This document shows, in pieces, positions 25,799 through 36,091 of a stretch of DNA of 64,000 nt. Origin of the DNA: Chitinophaga agrisoli (GTDB lineage Bacteria; Bacteroidota; Bacteroidia; Chitinophagales; Chitinophagaceae). Position 1 is the first letter of the stretch. The number at the start of each line of letters is the position of its first letter. The translations under genes and the position numbers were made by a program. The notes under the pieces are model-generated. The model had not been told where the DNA came from and searched no databases. It worked only from the letters and a program-made list of their open reading frames with translations. The stretch lies in NCBI RefSeq assembly GCF_008386695.1, contig NZ_VUOC01000004.1, positions 2,358,327 through 2,422,326 on the forward strand, in the 5' to 3' direction.

Positions 25799-25820
25799 AA
25801 TAGCCAATAAAAACGAACCT

Positions 25821-26201
25821 ATGAGTACTTCTTCATTAAAAACATTAACGAAAGCTGAGGAGCAGATCATGCAGGTACTTTGGCAAAAGGGGCCCTGTTT
25901 TGTAAAAGATATCATAGAGGAGCTGCCGGAGCCAAAGCCGCATTACAACACCACTTCCACCCTGGTGAAGATACTGGTGGAAAAGGGGTTTGTGGATTTC
26001 AAAGCCTTTGGCAAATCGCACCAGTATTATGCGCTTACCGGTAAAGATGAGTACAGCCGCAAGACGGTGAAGCAGCTGGTGAAGGGCTATTTTGAAGGCT
26101 CGTATAGTAACCTCATCTCCTTCTTCGTACAGGAAAAGGACCTGAGCGTAAACGACCTGGAAAAGCTACTGCAACAAATTAAGGACGCACAAAACAAGTA
26201 A
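25821..26201 (+). CDS. blaI: BlaI/MecI/CopY-type repressor
   Basis: 126 residues. A winged helix-turn-helix (LTKAEEQIMQVLWQKGPCFV, then HYNTTSTLVKILVEKGFVD) is followed by a dimerisation tail (VKGYFEGSYSNLISFFVQEK). In staphylococci such repressors are cleaved in response to a BlaR1 sensor protease. Here the M56 protease gene starts 3 bases after the stop, so the two form a sensor-repressor pair. No beta-lactamase lies next to it; the controlled genes are unknown. Confidence 0.93.
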   Translation: MSTSSLKTLTKAEEQIMQVLWQKGPCFVKDIIEELPEPKPHYNTTSTLVKILVEKGFVDFKAFGKSHQYYALTGKDEYSRKTVKQLVKGYFEGSYSNLISFFVQEKDLSVNDLEKLLQQIKDAQNK

Positions 26202-26204
26202 GCC

Positions 26205-27641
26205 ATGGTACCACTGATCTCCTACCTGTTAAAAATGCTGGTATGCTCCGGCATCCTGTATGCGTACTATCATGTAGCGCTGCGTAACAACCGCTTTCAC
26301 CAGTGGAACCGGTATTACCTGCTGGCCGCCACCCTGCTATCCCTTGTACTGCCGCTGTTACAGCTGCCTGTACCGGCGGGCAGGCAGGCGCCATTGGTAT
26401 TGAGCACGTATACCACGCAGATCATTACCCTGCGGGAGTTTATACTGCCGGCGCCCGGCGCCATTGACTACCTCCAGATGGCACTGTATGGCTATGGCCT
26501 GGTAGTGCTGCTGTTATTGAGCCGTACTTTATACGGCTGCTGGAAGATAAGGCGGCTCATACAACGCAACCCGGTAGAGCAACGGTTCCCTTACCGTTTG
26601 GTGCAGAGCGAAGAAGTAAAAACCCCGTTCTCTTTTTTCCGGTATATCTTCTGGAACCGGGACATTAGCCCGGACAGTGCGGATGGCCGGCAGATACTGC
26701 AACATGAGCTCACCCATGTAACAGAAAAACACAGCGTGGATAAGCTGTTAATGGAACTGGTGTGTGCAGCAGGCTGGATCAATCCCTTCTTTCACCTATC
26801 TAAAAAGGAGCTGACCATTGTGCATGAATTTATCGCCGACCAGCATGCGGCGGCGGGCAAAGTAGCCGATTATGCACAAACCATTCTCCAGGTAACGCTG
26901 CAGAGCCGGCAGCTGCAGCTCACCAATAGTTTTTTTCATCCGCCCATTAAACGCCGGATCAACATGTTATTTGCTCATCCATCAAACTTTACTATTATGA
27001 AAAAACTCATCGCTATCCCTGTTCTAATTGCCCTCATCATCTTTGTAGGTTGCCAGCGGCAGCAACAGGACGCCCAACCCGGCGTCATTGACATCACTAT
27101 GGAACAAATGAAAACCATAGATGCGGAAAATATTAAGGAAATCAATATTTCCAACAACGAAGCCTTGCTGAGAACAAAAGATGGGCGGACCTATCGTGTA
27201 AAGGACTATCCTTTCGAAGACCTGAAACGGCAGTCTGCAAAACATGATAACGTTCCCAAGGAAGTATTCACTTTTGTAGACAATCCGCCCACGTTCGCCG
27301 GTGGCGAGGAAGCCCTGGCCAAATACCTCGGTAGTCACATCAAGTATCCTACAACCGCCCAGGAAAATAATGTTTCCGGAACCATCTTTGTGCAATTCGT
27401 GGTGAATGCCGATGGCAGCATCAGCGATGTAAAAACAGTGGGCAAAACAAAAGGCTCCGGGCTGGAAGAAGAATCCATACGGGTAGTGAAAGAGATGCCA
27501 AACTGGACGCCCGGCGAGCATCATGGTAAAAAAGTAGCCGTACAGTTTAACCTGCCGATACGGTATACTTTACAGGATGACGCCACCTCCATGCTGCAAC
27601 CGTTCATGCTATTCAAGAAGAAGACTAATGAAAATTGCTAA
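26205..27641 (+). CDS. BlaR1-like M56 metallopeptidase with TonB C-terminal domain
   Basis: 478 residues. Membrane helices are followed by the M56 zinc motif LQHELTHVTEKHSVDKLLMEL, and EFIADQHA carries the further ligand. A further membrane helix follows at about residue 265 (MKKLIAIPVLIALIIFVGC), then a periplasmic linker and a TonB C-terminal domain (PPTFAGGEEALAKYLGSHI to VQFNLPIRY). This is a common Bacteroidota architecture in which the sensor domain is replaced by TonB. It probably senses an envelope signal and inactivates the BlaI partner. Whether the TonB domain energises a receptor or acts as sensor is open. Confidence 0.9.
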   Translation: MVPLISYLLKMLVCSGILYAYYHVALRNNRFHQWNRYYLLAATLLSLVLPLLQLPVPAGRQAPLVLSTYTTQIITLREFILPAPGAIDYLQMALYGYGLVVLLLLSRTLYGCWKIRRLIQRNPVEQRFPYRLVQSEEVKTPFSFFRYIFWNRDISPDSADGRQILQHELTHVTEKHSVDKLLMELVCAAGWINPFFHLSKKELTIVHEFIADQHAAAGKVADYAQTILQVTLQSRQLQLTNSFFHPPIKRRINMLFAHPSNFTIMKKLIAIPVLIALIIFVGCQRQQQDAQPGVIDITMEQMKTIDAENIKEINISNNEALLRTKDGRTYRVKDYPFEDLKRQSAKHDNVPKEVFTFVDNPPTFAGGEEALAKYLGSHIKYPTTAQENNVSGTIFVQFVVNADGSISDVKTVGKTKGSGLEEESIRVVKEMPNWTPGEHHGKKVAVQFNLPIRYTLQDDATSMLQPFMLFKKKTNENC

Positions 27642-27670
27642 TAAATAATTGATAACATAACAGAATAAAC

Positions 27671-27697
27671 AAGGGCGGCCTTCGCGGCCGCCCTTCT
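27671..27697. terminator. Bidirectional terminator between M56 gene and purM
   Basis: Stem AGGGCGGCC/GGCCGCCCT has a TTCGC loop, with AT-rich flanks, between two convergent genes. Confidence 0.8.
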
Positions 27698-27736
27698 ATT
27701 TAAAATTTCGCATAAGCTGTTAACCCCAAATTTATC

Positions 27737-28915
27737 TTACTCGTACACGAATGTGCCGTATCCGCTCTTCACTGTTACTTTCTTAGCCGGCGCTGCTTCT
27801 ACCCTACCTACTACCTGGGCGTCTATATTAAATCCTTTTGCTATTTCGATGATGCCGGCGGCTATATTCTCCGGTACATACAACTCCATGCGGTGGCCCA
27901 TATTAAATACCTTGTACATCTCCTGCCAGGCTGTGCCGGATTGTTCCTGTATCAGGGTAAACAGGGGCGGCGCGGGGAACAGGTTATCCTTTATTACATG
28001 CAGCTGGTCTATAAAATGCAGCACCTTGGTCTGTGCGCCTCCGCTGCAATGTACAATACCGTCTATCTGCCCGCGGTATTTCGCCAATACCTGTTTGATA
28101 ACGGGCGCGTATGTACGGGTGGGTGATAGCACCAGCCGGCCGGCGTCTACCTGTCCAAAACCGGGAATATCTATTTTATCTGTTAAGCTTTTTTTACCGC
28201 TGAACACTACTTCCTCCGGCAGGCCGGCGTCATAGGTTTCCGGGAAAGCCTGGGCTACCGCTTTGCTGAATACATCGTGGCGGGCAGAGGTAAGGCCGTT
28301 GCTGCCCATACCGCCGTTATACTCTTTTTCGTAGGATGCCTGTCCGTAGGAAGCCAGGCCCACCACTACGTTGCCTGCCTGGATACGGTGGTTGGATACC
28401 ACCTCTTCCCTTTTCATACGGCAGGTAACGGTAGAGTCTACGATGATGGTGCGCACGAGGTCGCCCACATCTGCCGTTTCGCCGCCGGTAGCGTATATAC
28501 TGATACCATGGCTGCGCAGTTCTGCCAGGATCTCCTCTGTGCCATTGATGATGGCGGCAATCACCTCCCCAGGTATGAGCCGTTTGTTACGGCCAATGGT
28601 GGAGGACAGGAGTATATTTTCCGTGGCGCCTACGCAAAGCAGGTCATCTATATTCATGATGATGGCATCCTGTGCGATGCCTTTCCATACGTCCAGGTTG
28701 CCGGTTTGTTTCCAATAGGCATAGGCCAGGGAGGATTTGGTACCGGCGCCGTCCGCATGCATGATATTACACCAGGCTTCGTCGCCGCCCAGTATATCCG
28801 GCACTATTTTGCAGAAAGCTTTCGGGAACAGTCCTTTGTCAATGTTCTTGATGGCATTGTGCACATCCTCCTTATCGGCGGAAACACCTCTTTTGGCGTA
28901 CAGATCCTGATTCAT
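27737..28915 (-). CDS. purM: Phosphoribosylformylglycinamidine cyclo-ligase (AIR synthase)
   Basis: 392 residues. It makes aminoimidazole ribotide from FGAM with ATP, step five of purine synthesis. Visible are the ATP-binding DGAGTKSSLAYAYW, IVMNIDD-like AIIMNIDDLLCVGA, the glycine-rich ATGGETADVGDLVRT, and VVGLASYGQASYE. It is longer than E. coli PurM (345) and has the divergent sequence usual for the Bacteroidota form. A TACTTTTG box lies upstream at 28970-28977. No other pur gene is adjacent. Confidence 0.9.
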   Translation of the reverse strand: MNQDLYAKRGVSADKEDVHNAIKNIDKGLFPKAFCKIVPDILGGDEAWCNIMHADGAGTKSSLAYAYWKQTGNLDVWKGIAQDAIIMNIDDLLCVGATENILLSSTIGRNKRLIPGEVIAAIINGTEEILAELRSHGISIYATGGETADVGDLVRTIIVDSTVTCRMKREEVVSNHRIQAGNVVVGLASYGQASYEKEYNGGMGSNGLTSARHDVFSKAVAQAFPETYDAGLPEEVVFSGKKSLTDKIDIPGFGQVDAGRLVLSPTRTYAPVIKQVLAKYRGQIDGIVHCSGGAQTKVLHFIDQLHVIKDNLFPAPPLFTLIQEQSGTAWQEMYKVFNMGHRMELYVPENIAAGIIEIAKGFNIDAQVVGRVEAAPAKKVTVKSGYGTFVYE

Positions 28916-28969
28916 TATACGTTCTATATTAGATATATCCGTGAAAATTCAACCTCCACGTTATGGCAG

Positions 28970-28977
28970 CAAAAGTA
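28970..28977 (-). promoter_or_regulatory. -7 box for purM
   Basis: Minus-strand TACTTTTG fits TAnnTTTG, 54 bases before the purM start. Confidence 0.5.
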
Positions 28978-29029
28978 ACAGATTCTGCCCAGTTCTCATG
29001 GTAATCATACAAATCCCAAAAAACTAGGT

Positions 29030-29037
29030 TAGATTTG
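29030..29037 (+). promoter_or_regulatory. -7 box for ribF
   Basis: TAGATTTG fits TAnnTTTG, 29 bases before the ribF start. No FMN riboswitch is visible in the short leader. Confidence 0.55.
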
Positions 29038-29066
29038 CACGGCATTTTTGACCGTTATTCAGTTTT

Positions 29067-29996
29067 ATGCAGGTTCACAGGGAACTATCACAATTGCCGG
29101 ATTTTCGTAATGCAGTGATCACTATTGGTACATTTGACGGCGTGCATACCGGGCACCGCTACATCCTGCAGCAACTGCAACAGACGGCAGCCGCCGTGAA
29201 CGGGGAGACCGTGATCGTTACTTTTGATCCGCACCCGCGCGAGGTACTGTTCCCTGATGACAAGACCCTGCGCCTGCTGACCACCCTGCCGGAAAAAATA
29301 GCCCTGCTGGACCGGGAGGGGATTGACCACCTGGTAGTGGTGCCTTTTACCAAAGCTTTTTCAGAACTTTCTGCCCGGGCCTACCTGGAAGATTTCCTGA
29401 TTGCCCGGTTTAAGCCGCATACCATTATTATAGGTTATGATCACCGGTTCGGGCATAACCGCGAAGGCGGCCTGGAGCTGCTGGAAGCGGAGCAACATCA
29501 ATACGGCTTTCAACTCATAGAAATACCGCAGCAGGTGGTACACGACCTGTCTGTAAGCTCTACCAAGATCCGTCATAGCCTGCTGGAAGGCAATATTACC
29601 CTGGCCAATGAGCTGCTGGGCTACCCTTATTTTATGGCGGGCACGGTGATACATGGAGATAAGATGGGCCGGCAGCTGGGTTATCCTACCGCCAACCTGC
29701 AGCTGGCAGACCCGCGTAAACTGATCCCTGTAGAAGGTATCTATGCGGTAAAAGCGACCATCGGCCAGGAAAAGAATGCTTTAAAAGCGGTGATGAGTAT
29801 TGGCACACGCCCCACCTTTAACGGTACAGACCTGCGCCTGGAGGTACACCTGTTTGATTTTAACGGGGATATTTATGATCAGCAGCTGCAGGTACAGTTT
29901 ATTGACTTTATCCGGCACAACCAGAAATTTGGCAATGTGGAAGCCCTGATCGCCCAGATGAATAAGGATAGCGAACAGGCAAAGGCCAAGCTTTAA
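29067..29996 (+). CDS. ribF: Bifunctional riboflavin kinase / FAD synthetase
   Basis: 309 residues. The N-terminal nucleotidyltransferase domain has GTFDGVHTGHRYIL and IIGYDHRFGHNREG. The C-terminal flavokinase domain has GRQLGYPTANLQL and SIGTRPTFNGTDLRLEVHLFDF. It converts riboflavin to FMN and then FAD. Full length. It converges with holA, with only 5 bases between stops. Confidence 0.96.
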   Translation: MQVHRELSQLPDFRNAVITIGTFDGVHTGHRYILQQLQQTAAAVNGETVIVTFDPHPREVLFPDDKTLRLLTTLPEKIALLDREGIDHLVVVPFTKAFSELSARAYLEDFLIARFKPHTIIIGYDHRFGHNREGGLELLEAEQHQYGFQLIEIPQQVVHDLSVSSTKIRHSLLEGNITLANELLGYPYFMAGTVIHGDKMGRQLGYPTANLQLADPRKLIPVEGIYAVKATIGQEKNALKAVMSIGTRPTFNGTDLRLEVHLFDFNGDIYDQQLQVQFIDFIRHNQKFGNVEALIAQMNKDSEQAKAKL

Positions 29997-30001
29997 TACC
30001 A

Positions 30002-31000
30002 TTACCGGGTCATTACCTTATACATTAACTCCTTCATCAGCTCACCGTCTTCTACGCCACTATCGTTAATGCCTATGCTTCTGAGGTTATAGGTATGCAG
30101 CAGCAGGATGGCTTTTTCCGTGCCTTCCGCCCCATATTGCCGGGCGGCCGCCATATAATCCTTTACGAAAAAGGGGTGTACGCCTAATGCGGAGGCGATC
30201 TCCTTCTCCCCTCCTTTTACGCCAAAGATCAGGTTTACTTTACTGAAGAAGTTATACAGGGCGGGTATTACCATCTGTACAGGGCCTGCCTTGGGGTTGG
30301 CGGCAAAATAATTGATGATACGTATCACTTTGGTAAAGTCCTGCTGGCCTACGGCATTCTGGAGCTCAAATACATTGTATTCCTTGCTGATGCCCACATA
30401 TTTTTCGATATCGCCTTCGTCTATCTTTTTGTCCGCCGGCAGGTTTACCAACAGCTTATCTATTTCATTGGCGATACGTGACAGGTCGTTACCGATATGA
30501 TCCACCAGCAGGATACCGGCTTTTTGTGAAATGGCGCGGCCCAGTTCCCGCACATAGACCTCTACCCAGCCTGGCAGCTGGTTATCATATAATTTCTTGG
30601 TGGTTAACAGCACCCCTTTTTCCTTAATGAGCTTGGCCATCTTGCTACGGCCGTCTATCTTACCCTGTTTGTGGGCTACCACGAAGATGGTGGAGTCCAG
30701 GGGATGGTCTATATAAGGCTCCAGCTTCAGCAGATCGCGCATGGCCTGGGCCTCCTTTAATATTACCACCTGTTTTTCCGCAAACATGGGATACCGGCGG
30801 CAGGCGTTGATCACGGTGCTCCAGTCTGTATCCTTTCCATAGAGGATGGTGAGATTAAAGCCTTTTTCTGCTTCATCCAACAGCTTATGCTCCGCGTAGT
30901 TGCTTACCTGGTCAATGAAAAAATCCTCCTCCCCTTCCAGCCAGTACAACGCTTTGAATTTCTTCTGTTTCCAATCCTTTATGATATCCTGGTATTCCAT
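30002..31000 (-). CDS. holA: DNA polymerase III delta subunit
   Basis: 332 residues. The clamp-loader wrench subunit opens the beta clamp. The family shows in ALYWLEGEEDFFIDQVSNYA at the N-terminus, the AAA+-like fold without a P-loop, and the C-terminal collar (VQMVIPALYNFFSKVNLIF, then HPFFVKDYMAAARQYG). It follows the exonuclease gene after 6 bases, so the two are co-transcribed. Confidence 0.92.
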   Translation of the reverse strand: MEYQDIIKDWKQKKFKALYWLEGEEDFFIDQVSNYAEHKLLDEAEKGFNLTILYGKDTDWSTVINACRRYPMFAEKQVVILKEAQAMRDLLKLEPYIDHPLDSTIFVVAHKQGKIDGRSKMAKLIKEKGVLLTTKKLYDNQLPGWVEVYVRELGRAISQKAGILLVDHIGNDLSRIANEIDKLLVNLPADKKIDEGDIEKYVGISKEYNVFELQNAVGQQDFTKVIRIINYFAANPKAGPVQMVIPALYNFFSKVNLIFGVKGGEKEIASALGVHPFFVKDYMAAARQYGAEGTEKAILLLHTYNLRSIGINDSGVEDGELMKELMYKVMTR

Positions 31001-31006
31001 ACAGTA

Positions 31007-31732
31007 TTACTTAACGATCACGACTTCTTCTTCCTTTAATAATGGTACGCCTTTAAACCGCAGCATCAGCTGGGCTACGGCCACTACATCCTTCTGGCAG
31101 TAGGTGGCAATACGCTCCAGGTCCCGGTCATTCCAGTAAACACTGGCTACCATGCTGCCGTCTATATCATCCTTGGAGGTAGGTATGCCCAGGATGGTGG
31201 TGAGCAGTTTGAGTGATGTATAACTTTTATAATCGCCAAACCGCCAAAGCTGCATGGTATCCAGCATGGGCATTTCCCAGGGTTTAAAGCCATGCAGCTG
31301 TAAAGGCTGGGGCAAAGATAGCTGATGGATGACAGAACGCCTACAGATGTATGGGATGTCGAACTCCTTTATATTATGTCCGGCAAACTGGAAGCGGGGA
31401 TATTTCGCATAAAACTTATTCACCAATTCTAAAAAACCGCTTATTACAACTTTCTCATCATCATCATAGAATGATTTGATGCGGAGTTGATAATGATCGT
31501 TTTCGAGTGTAAAGAAGCCGGCGGAGATACATACCACTTTACCGAATTCCGCAAAGATACCTGCCTTAATGGCATAATCCCCTGTCCCATCGGCTGAATC
31601 TGGCAAAGTTTTTGTTATTTTCTCCAGCCAGAGGCTTTGCACCTGCTCGGGCAGTTCTCCGAAAGCCGCTACAGCGGGGGTAGTCTCTATATCTAATAAT
31701 AATAACTGATCTAGGGCAATGTTGGGTAGCAC
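31007..31732 (-). CDS. Predicted 3'-5' exonuclease (PolB-like)
   Basis: 241 residues. A DEDD-type exonuclease domain: LLLLDIETTPAVAAFGEL carries the first Asp-x-Glu, FAGHNIKEFDIPYICRR the second Asp, and ERIATYCQKDVVAVAQLML the last Asp. This matches the PolB-like exonuclease family seen as a stand-alone protein in many Bacteroidota. Overlap with holA transcription (6-base gap) suggests a replication or repair role, not demonstrated. Confidence 0.85.
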   Translation of the reverse strand: MLPNIALDQLLLLDIETTPAVAAFGELPEQVQSLWLEKITKTLPDSADGTGDYAIKAGIFAEFGKVVCISAGFFTLENDHYQLRIKSFYDDDEKVVISGFLELVNKFYAKYPRFQFAGHNIKEFDIPYICRRSVIHQLSLPQPLQLHGFKPWEMPMLDTMQLWRFGDYKSYTSLKLLTTILGIPTSKDDIDGSMVASVYWNDRDLERIATYCQKDVVAVAQLMLRFKGVPLLKEEEVVIVK

Positions 31733-31753
31733 TGATAAAATCCAGTTTAAAAG

Positions 31754-31787
31754 TTTGTGAATTAAAGAATTTAATAGGTTATTTTTG
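31754..31787 (+). promoter_or_regulatory. Promoter of the membrane coiled-coil gene
   Basis: TTTG (31754-31757), a 22-base spacer and TATTTTTG (31780-31787) lie 49 bases before the ATG. The spacer is slightly long for the consensus. Confidence 0.55.
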
Positions 31788-31836
31788 CATAACGATTTTT
31801 AACCATATAACAATTAAACATAAAACAAAAACAACT

Positions 31837-32799
31837 ATGACTGAGAACACATTCAACACGCCTGCTTCCGGATCATCCGGCTCAGAAAAACCCCGTAGCC
31901 GTAACGGACTTATATACGGTATTTTAATCGCAGCGTTAGCAGGTACCTGGATATACATGTTGTATGACAAAAATAAAACTAACGAAACCCTTACACAACA
32001 AGGTGTTCAAATAGATTCTATTTCATCATCAAGAGATGCATTACAGCAAGAATATAATGCTGCTAACGCCCGTCTGGACGATCTGATCTCCCAGAACACC
32101 CGTATGGACAGTCTTGTAAAGACCAAGGATAAAGAACTTGCCGATATGAAGGCCAGGATCCAGAGCATCCTCTCGAACAAGAATGCTACCCAGGGCGAAC
32201 TGGCTGAAGCCCGCAGGCTGATTGAACAAATGAAGACAAATATAGCTGGTTATCAGGAAACCATCGAACGCCTCGAGGGTGAAAAACTGGTATTAGCCGG
32301 CGAAAGGGATGTAGCCCGTAAAGAAAGGGATTCCGTAGGTACTGTAAAAGACAGCCTGAATAAGGAAGTAAACCTGGGTTCTGTATTACACGCCAGCAAT
32401 ATTAAGCTGCAGCCTATCCAGGTAAAGAAAAATGGCAAAGAAGTAGAAACTTCCAAAGCTAAACGCGCTGATATGATGCGTGTAACTTTTGATCTGGATG
32501 AGAACAGGATCGCACCTACCGGTGATAAAGAGATCTTTGTTGCCATCACTTCTCCCGACGGTTCTCCGCTGGCAGTAGAGGCACTGGGCTCCGGCCGTTT
32601 CAGCCTGGAAGACGGTACTGAAAAATTATATACTGCCAAGAAAACAGTTCCTTACACCAAAGGCGAAAAACAAACAGTAAGCATGGATTGGAAACAGAAT
32701 TCTGATTTCAAACCTGGCGATTACAGCGTTGAGATCTATCACAACGGCTTTAGGATCGGACAAGGTAAAGTAAGCCTGAAGAAGGGCGGTTGGTTCTAG
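31837..32799 (+). CDS. Membrane-anchored coiled-coil protein, unknown
   Basis: 320 residues: a short Ser/Gly-rich cytoplasmic start, one membrane helix (about 24-43, LIYGILIAALAGTWIYMLYD), a long coiled coil (about 48-185), and a C-terminal globular domain rich in strands (ISPDGSPLAV-like AITSPDGSPLAVEAL, then PGDYSVEIYHNGFRIGQGKV). The last part looks like an immunoglobulin-like fold. It is conserved in the phylum as far as I can recall, but without known function. Monocistronic, with its own promoter and terminator. Confidence 0.82.
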   Translation: MTENTFNTPASGSSGSEKPRSRNGLIYGILIAALAGTWIYMLYDKNKTNETLTQQGVQIDSISSSRDALQQEYNAANARLDDLISQNTRMDSLVKTKDKELADMKARIQSILSNKNATQGELAEARRLIEQMKTNIAGYQETIERLEGEKLVLAGERDVARKERDSVGTVKDSLNKEVNLGSVLHASNIKLQPIQVKKNGKEVETSKAKRADMMRVTFDLDENRIAPTGDKEIFVAITSPDGSPLAVEALGSGRFSLEDGTEKLYTAKKTVPYTKGEKQTVSMDWKQNSDFKPGDYSVEIYHNGFRIGQGKVSLKKGGWF

Positions 32800-32825
32800 T
32801 CTGACACTGTTTTATACAATATAAA

Positions 32826-32866
32826 AGTAAAAGGATTGCCGAACAGCAATCCTTTTACTTTTTTTT
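32826..32866 (+). terminator. Terminator after the coiled-coil gene
   Basis: A perfect 14-bp stem AGTAAAAGGATTGC/GCAATCCTTTTACT with a 6-base loop is followed by eight Ts. Confidence 0.92.
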
Positions 32867-33065
32867 ATTATATCTGATTGTTAACGATTGGTTATTGCCT
32901 TTATTCATATATAAAAATAAACTTAATTTGACTTTCTTTGTTTATCGTAACATGATAAGTTGTTGTTTGCCTTGCTTTCAAAAACGAAAACCAATGCGTC
33001 GTGTGAATTAAAGCAGCAGTTTTATTGTAAGAAATAACCGGAGATACCTTTAAAAACCTAATTGC

Positions 33066-33458
33066 ATGGAGTCCAAACTCGTGTTTGTTGTGGATGATGA
33101 TGAGATTTTCCACTTTATTGTGAAAAAACTATTTGCTCAAAACGATCACTACCAAAATAATCTGACCATCACCTCTTTCTTCTCCGCCGAAGATGCCCTG
33201 GAACAGATACATCCGGACCAACCCTTACCTGCAGTAATTATTGTAGACATTAATATGCAGCCTATGAACGGCTGGGAATTCATAGCGGCTTACCGCAAAC
33301 TGTTGCCATTGCTGCCGCAGCCTATCCCTATAGTGATGTGCTCTTCTTCTATGGATGAAAGGGATATACAGCAGGTACAGGTTACGCCGGAGTTGTGCGC
33401 TTATATTACTAAACCGCTGGATAAGAATAAACTGAAGGAGATAGAGAAGTATTTGTAA
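33066..33458 (+). CDS. Single-domain response regulator
   Basis: 130 residues, a receiver domain only. VFVVDDDEIFHFIVKKLF carries the acidic pocket, the phosphoacceptor Asp is in VIIVDINMQPMNGWEF, the conserved Ser/Thr in IVMCSSSMDERD, and the Lys in YITKPLDKNKL. No output domain and no histidine kinase nearby. It is probably a phosphorelay or partner-protein switch. Its stop codon overlaps the start of a family A repeat. Confidence 0.92.
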   Translation: MESKLVFVVDDDEIFHFIVKKLFAQNDHYQNNLTITSFFSAEDALEQIHPDQPLPAVIIVDINMQPMNGWEFIAAYRKLLPLLPQPIPIVMCSSSMDERDIQQVQVTPELCAYITKPLDKNKLKEIEKYL

Positions 33459-33569
33459 TGTGCTAATGTGCCGATGCGTGGAAATGGACGCAAAAAAGAA
33501 ATGTGCAAATGAAAAGCGGGATCCGCTCATCATTTGCACATTTGCACATTTGCACATTAGTACATTAGT
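33457..33569. repeat. Family A intergenic repeat with nested hairpins
   Basis: AATGTGCTAATGTGC begins in the response-regulator stop codon. Inside, ATGTGCAAATGA and TCATTTGCACAT flank an AGCGGGATCCGCT core, and the right side repeats TTTGCACAT three times. It fills the gap between two convergent genes and ends 2 bases before the ABC-F stop. Confidence 0.75.
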
Positions 33570-33571
33570 AA

Positions 33572-35230
<1,659 letters not shown>

Positions 35231-35238
35231 TTAAGGCG

Positions 35239-35246
35239 CAAAGTTA
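35239..35246 (-). promoter_or_regulatory. -7 box for the ABC-F gene
   Basis: Minus-strand TAACTTTG fits TAnnTTTG, 23 bases before the start codon. Confidence 0.5.
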
Positions 35247-35336
35247 AATAAAATAGTCCATAGTCGTTAGTTAACATTAACTGTCTTTGGCATGGCCGGG
35301 TTGCCCTTCTGGCCGCTTATTTGCTGTATTTGCGGT

Positions 35337-36056
35337 ATGGAACTGTATGAACAGGAAATCCGGAAGGAATTGCACCGCTGGCAGCGGAAAATGCAGCGGG
35401 ACCCATCGCTGCCCAACAGGCTCACCAAGCGCCTGCAGGACCGCATTAACCGGATAATCCCGGAAAAGGTGCACCAGGCCTTTACGGCAGCCATCAAACA
35501 GATGACCCGTGGCGTGCTCTTCGGGGCGGGATTTATTTCCCCGGAACCGCAACCGGTCACTGACCTGTTGCTTACGGAAGCCCGGGTAAAGGACCGGATA
35601 GGCTTCTACAAGACCACTGCCGCCACAGAAGGAGCCATTACCGGGGCCGGGGGTATTTTGCTGGGGCTGGCAGATTTTCCGCTATTCCTGAGCATTAAGA
35701 TGAAAATGCTGTTTGATATTGCCGCTTTATACGGTTTTGACGTAAAAAGTTACCAGGAGCGCCTATTCCTGTTATACATTTTCCAGATCACGTTTTCCAG
35801 TCAGCAGCTGCGCAACAAGACCTATCCCCTGCTGGCCAACTGGGACCAATACCGCCAGGACCTGCCCATGGATATGCATGCCTTTGACTGGCGGCGTTTT
35901 CAACAGGAATACCGCGATTATATTGATATTGCCAAACTGCTGCAGCTCATGCCCGGCATTGGCGCGGTGGTAGGCGCCTATGCCAACCACCGGTTAACGG
36001 ACAAACTGGGCCGCAGCGCCATGAATGCCTACCGTATGCGTATATTAAAGGTTTGA
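35337..36056 (+). CDS. EcsC family protein
   Basis: 239 residues from the ATG at 35337. The EcsC-like region includes TTAATEGAITGAGGILLGLA and DFPLFLSIKMKMLFDIAALYG, ending in a glycine-rich helix (LMPGIGAVVGAYANHRLTDKL). EcsC is named from a Bacillus ABC-transporter operon, but its biochemical role is unknown. The amphipathic glycine-rich stretches suggest membrane association. The carbonic anhydrase gene follows after 35 bases. Confidence 0.82.
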   Translation: MELYEQEIRKELHRWQRKMQRDPSLPNRLTKRLQDRINRIIPEKVHQAFTAAIKQMTRGVLFGAGFISPEPQPVTDLLLTEARVKDRIGFYKTTAATEGAITGAGGILLGLADFPLFLSIKMKMLFDIAALYGFDVKSYQERLFLLYIFQITFSSQQLRNKTYPLLANWDQYRQDLPMDMHAFDWRRFQQEYRDYIDIAKLLQLMPGIGAVVGAYANHRLTDKLGRSAMNAYRMRILKV

Positions 36057-36091
36057 GTATCTTTACGCCCTCACCAACACTCCCATAACGT

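Noticed and set aside
26997-27641. Separate lipoprotein starting at the internal ATG of the M56 gene (MKKLIAIPV...GC)
   Set aside because: The frame is continuous with the M56 domain, and a membrane helix is expected at that point in BlaR1-like proteins.
28916-29066. FMN or purine riboswitch between purM and ribF
   Set aside because: The leaders are short and show none of the conserved aptamer segments.
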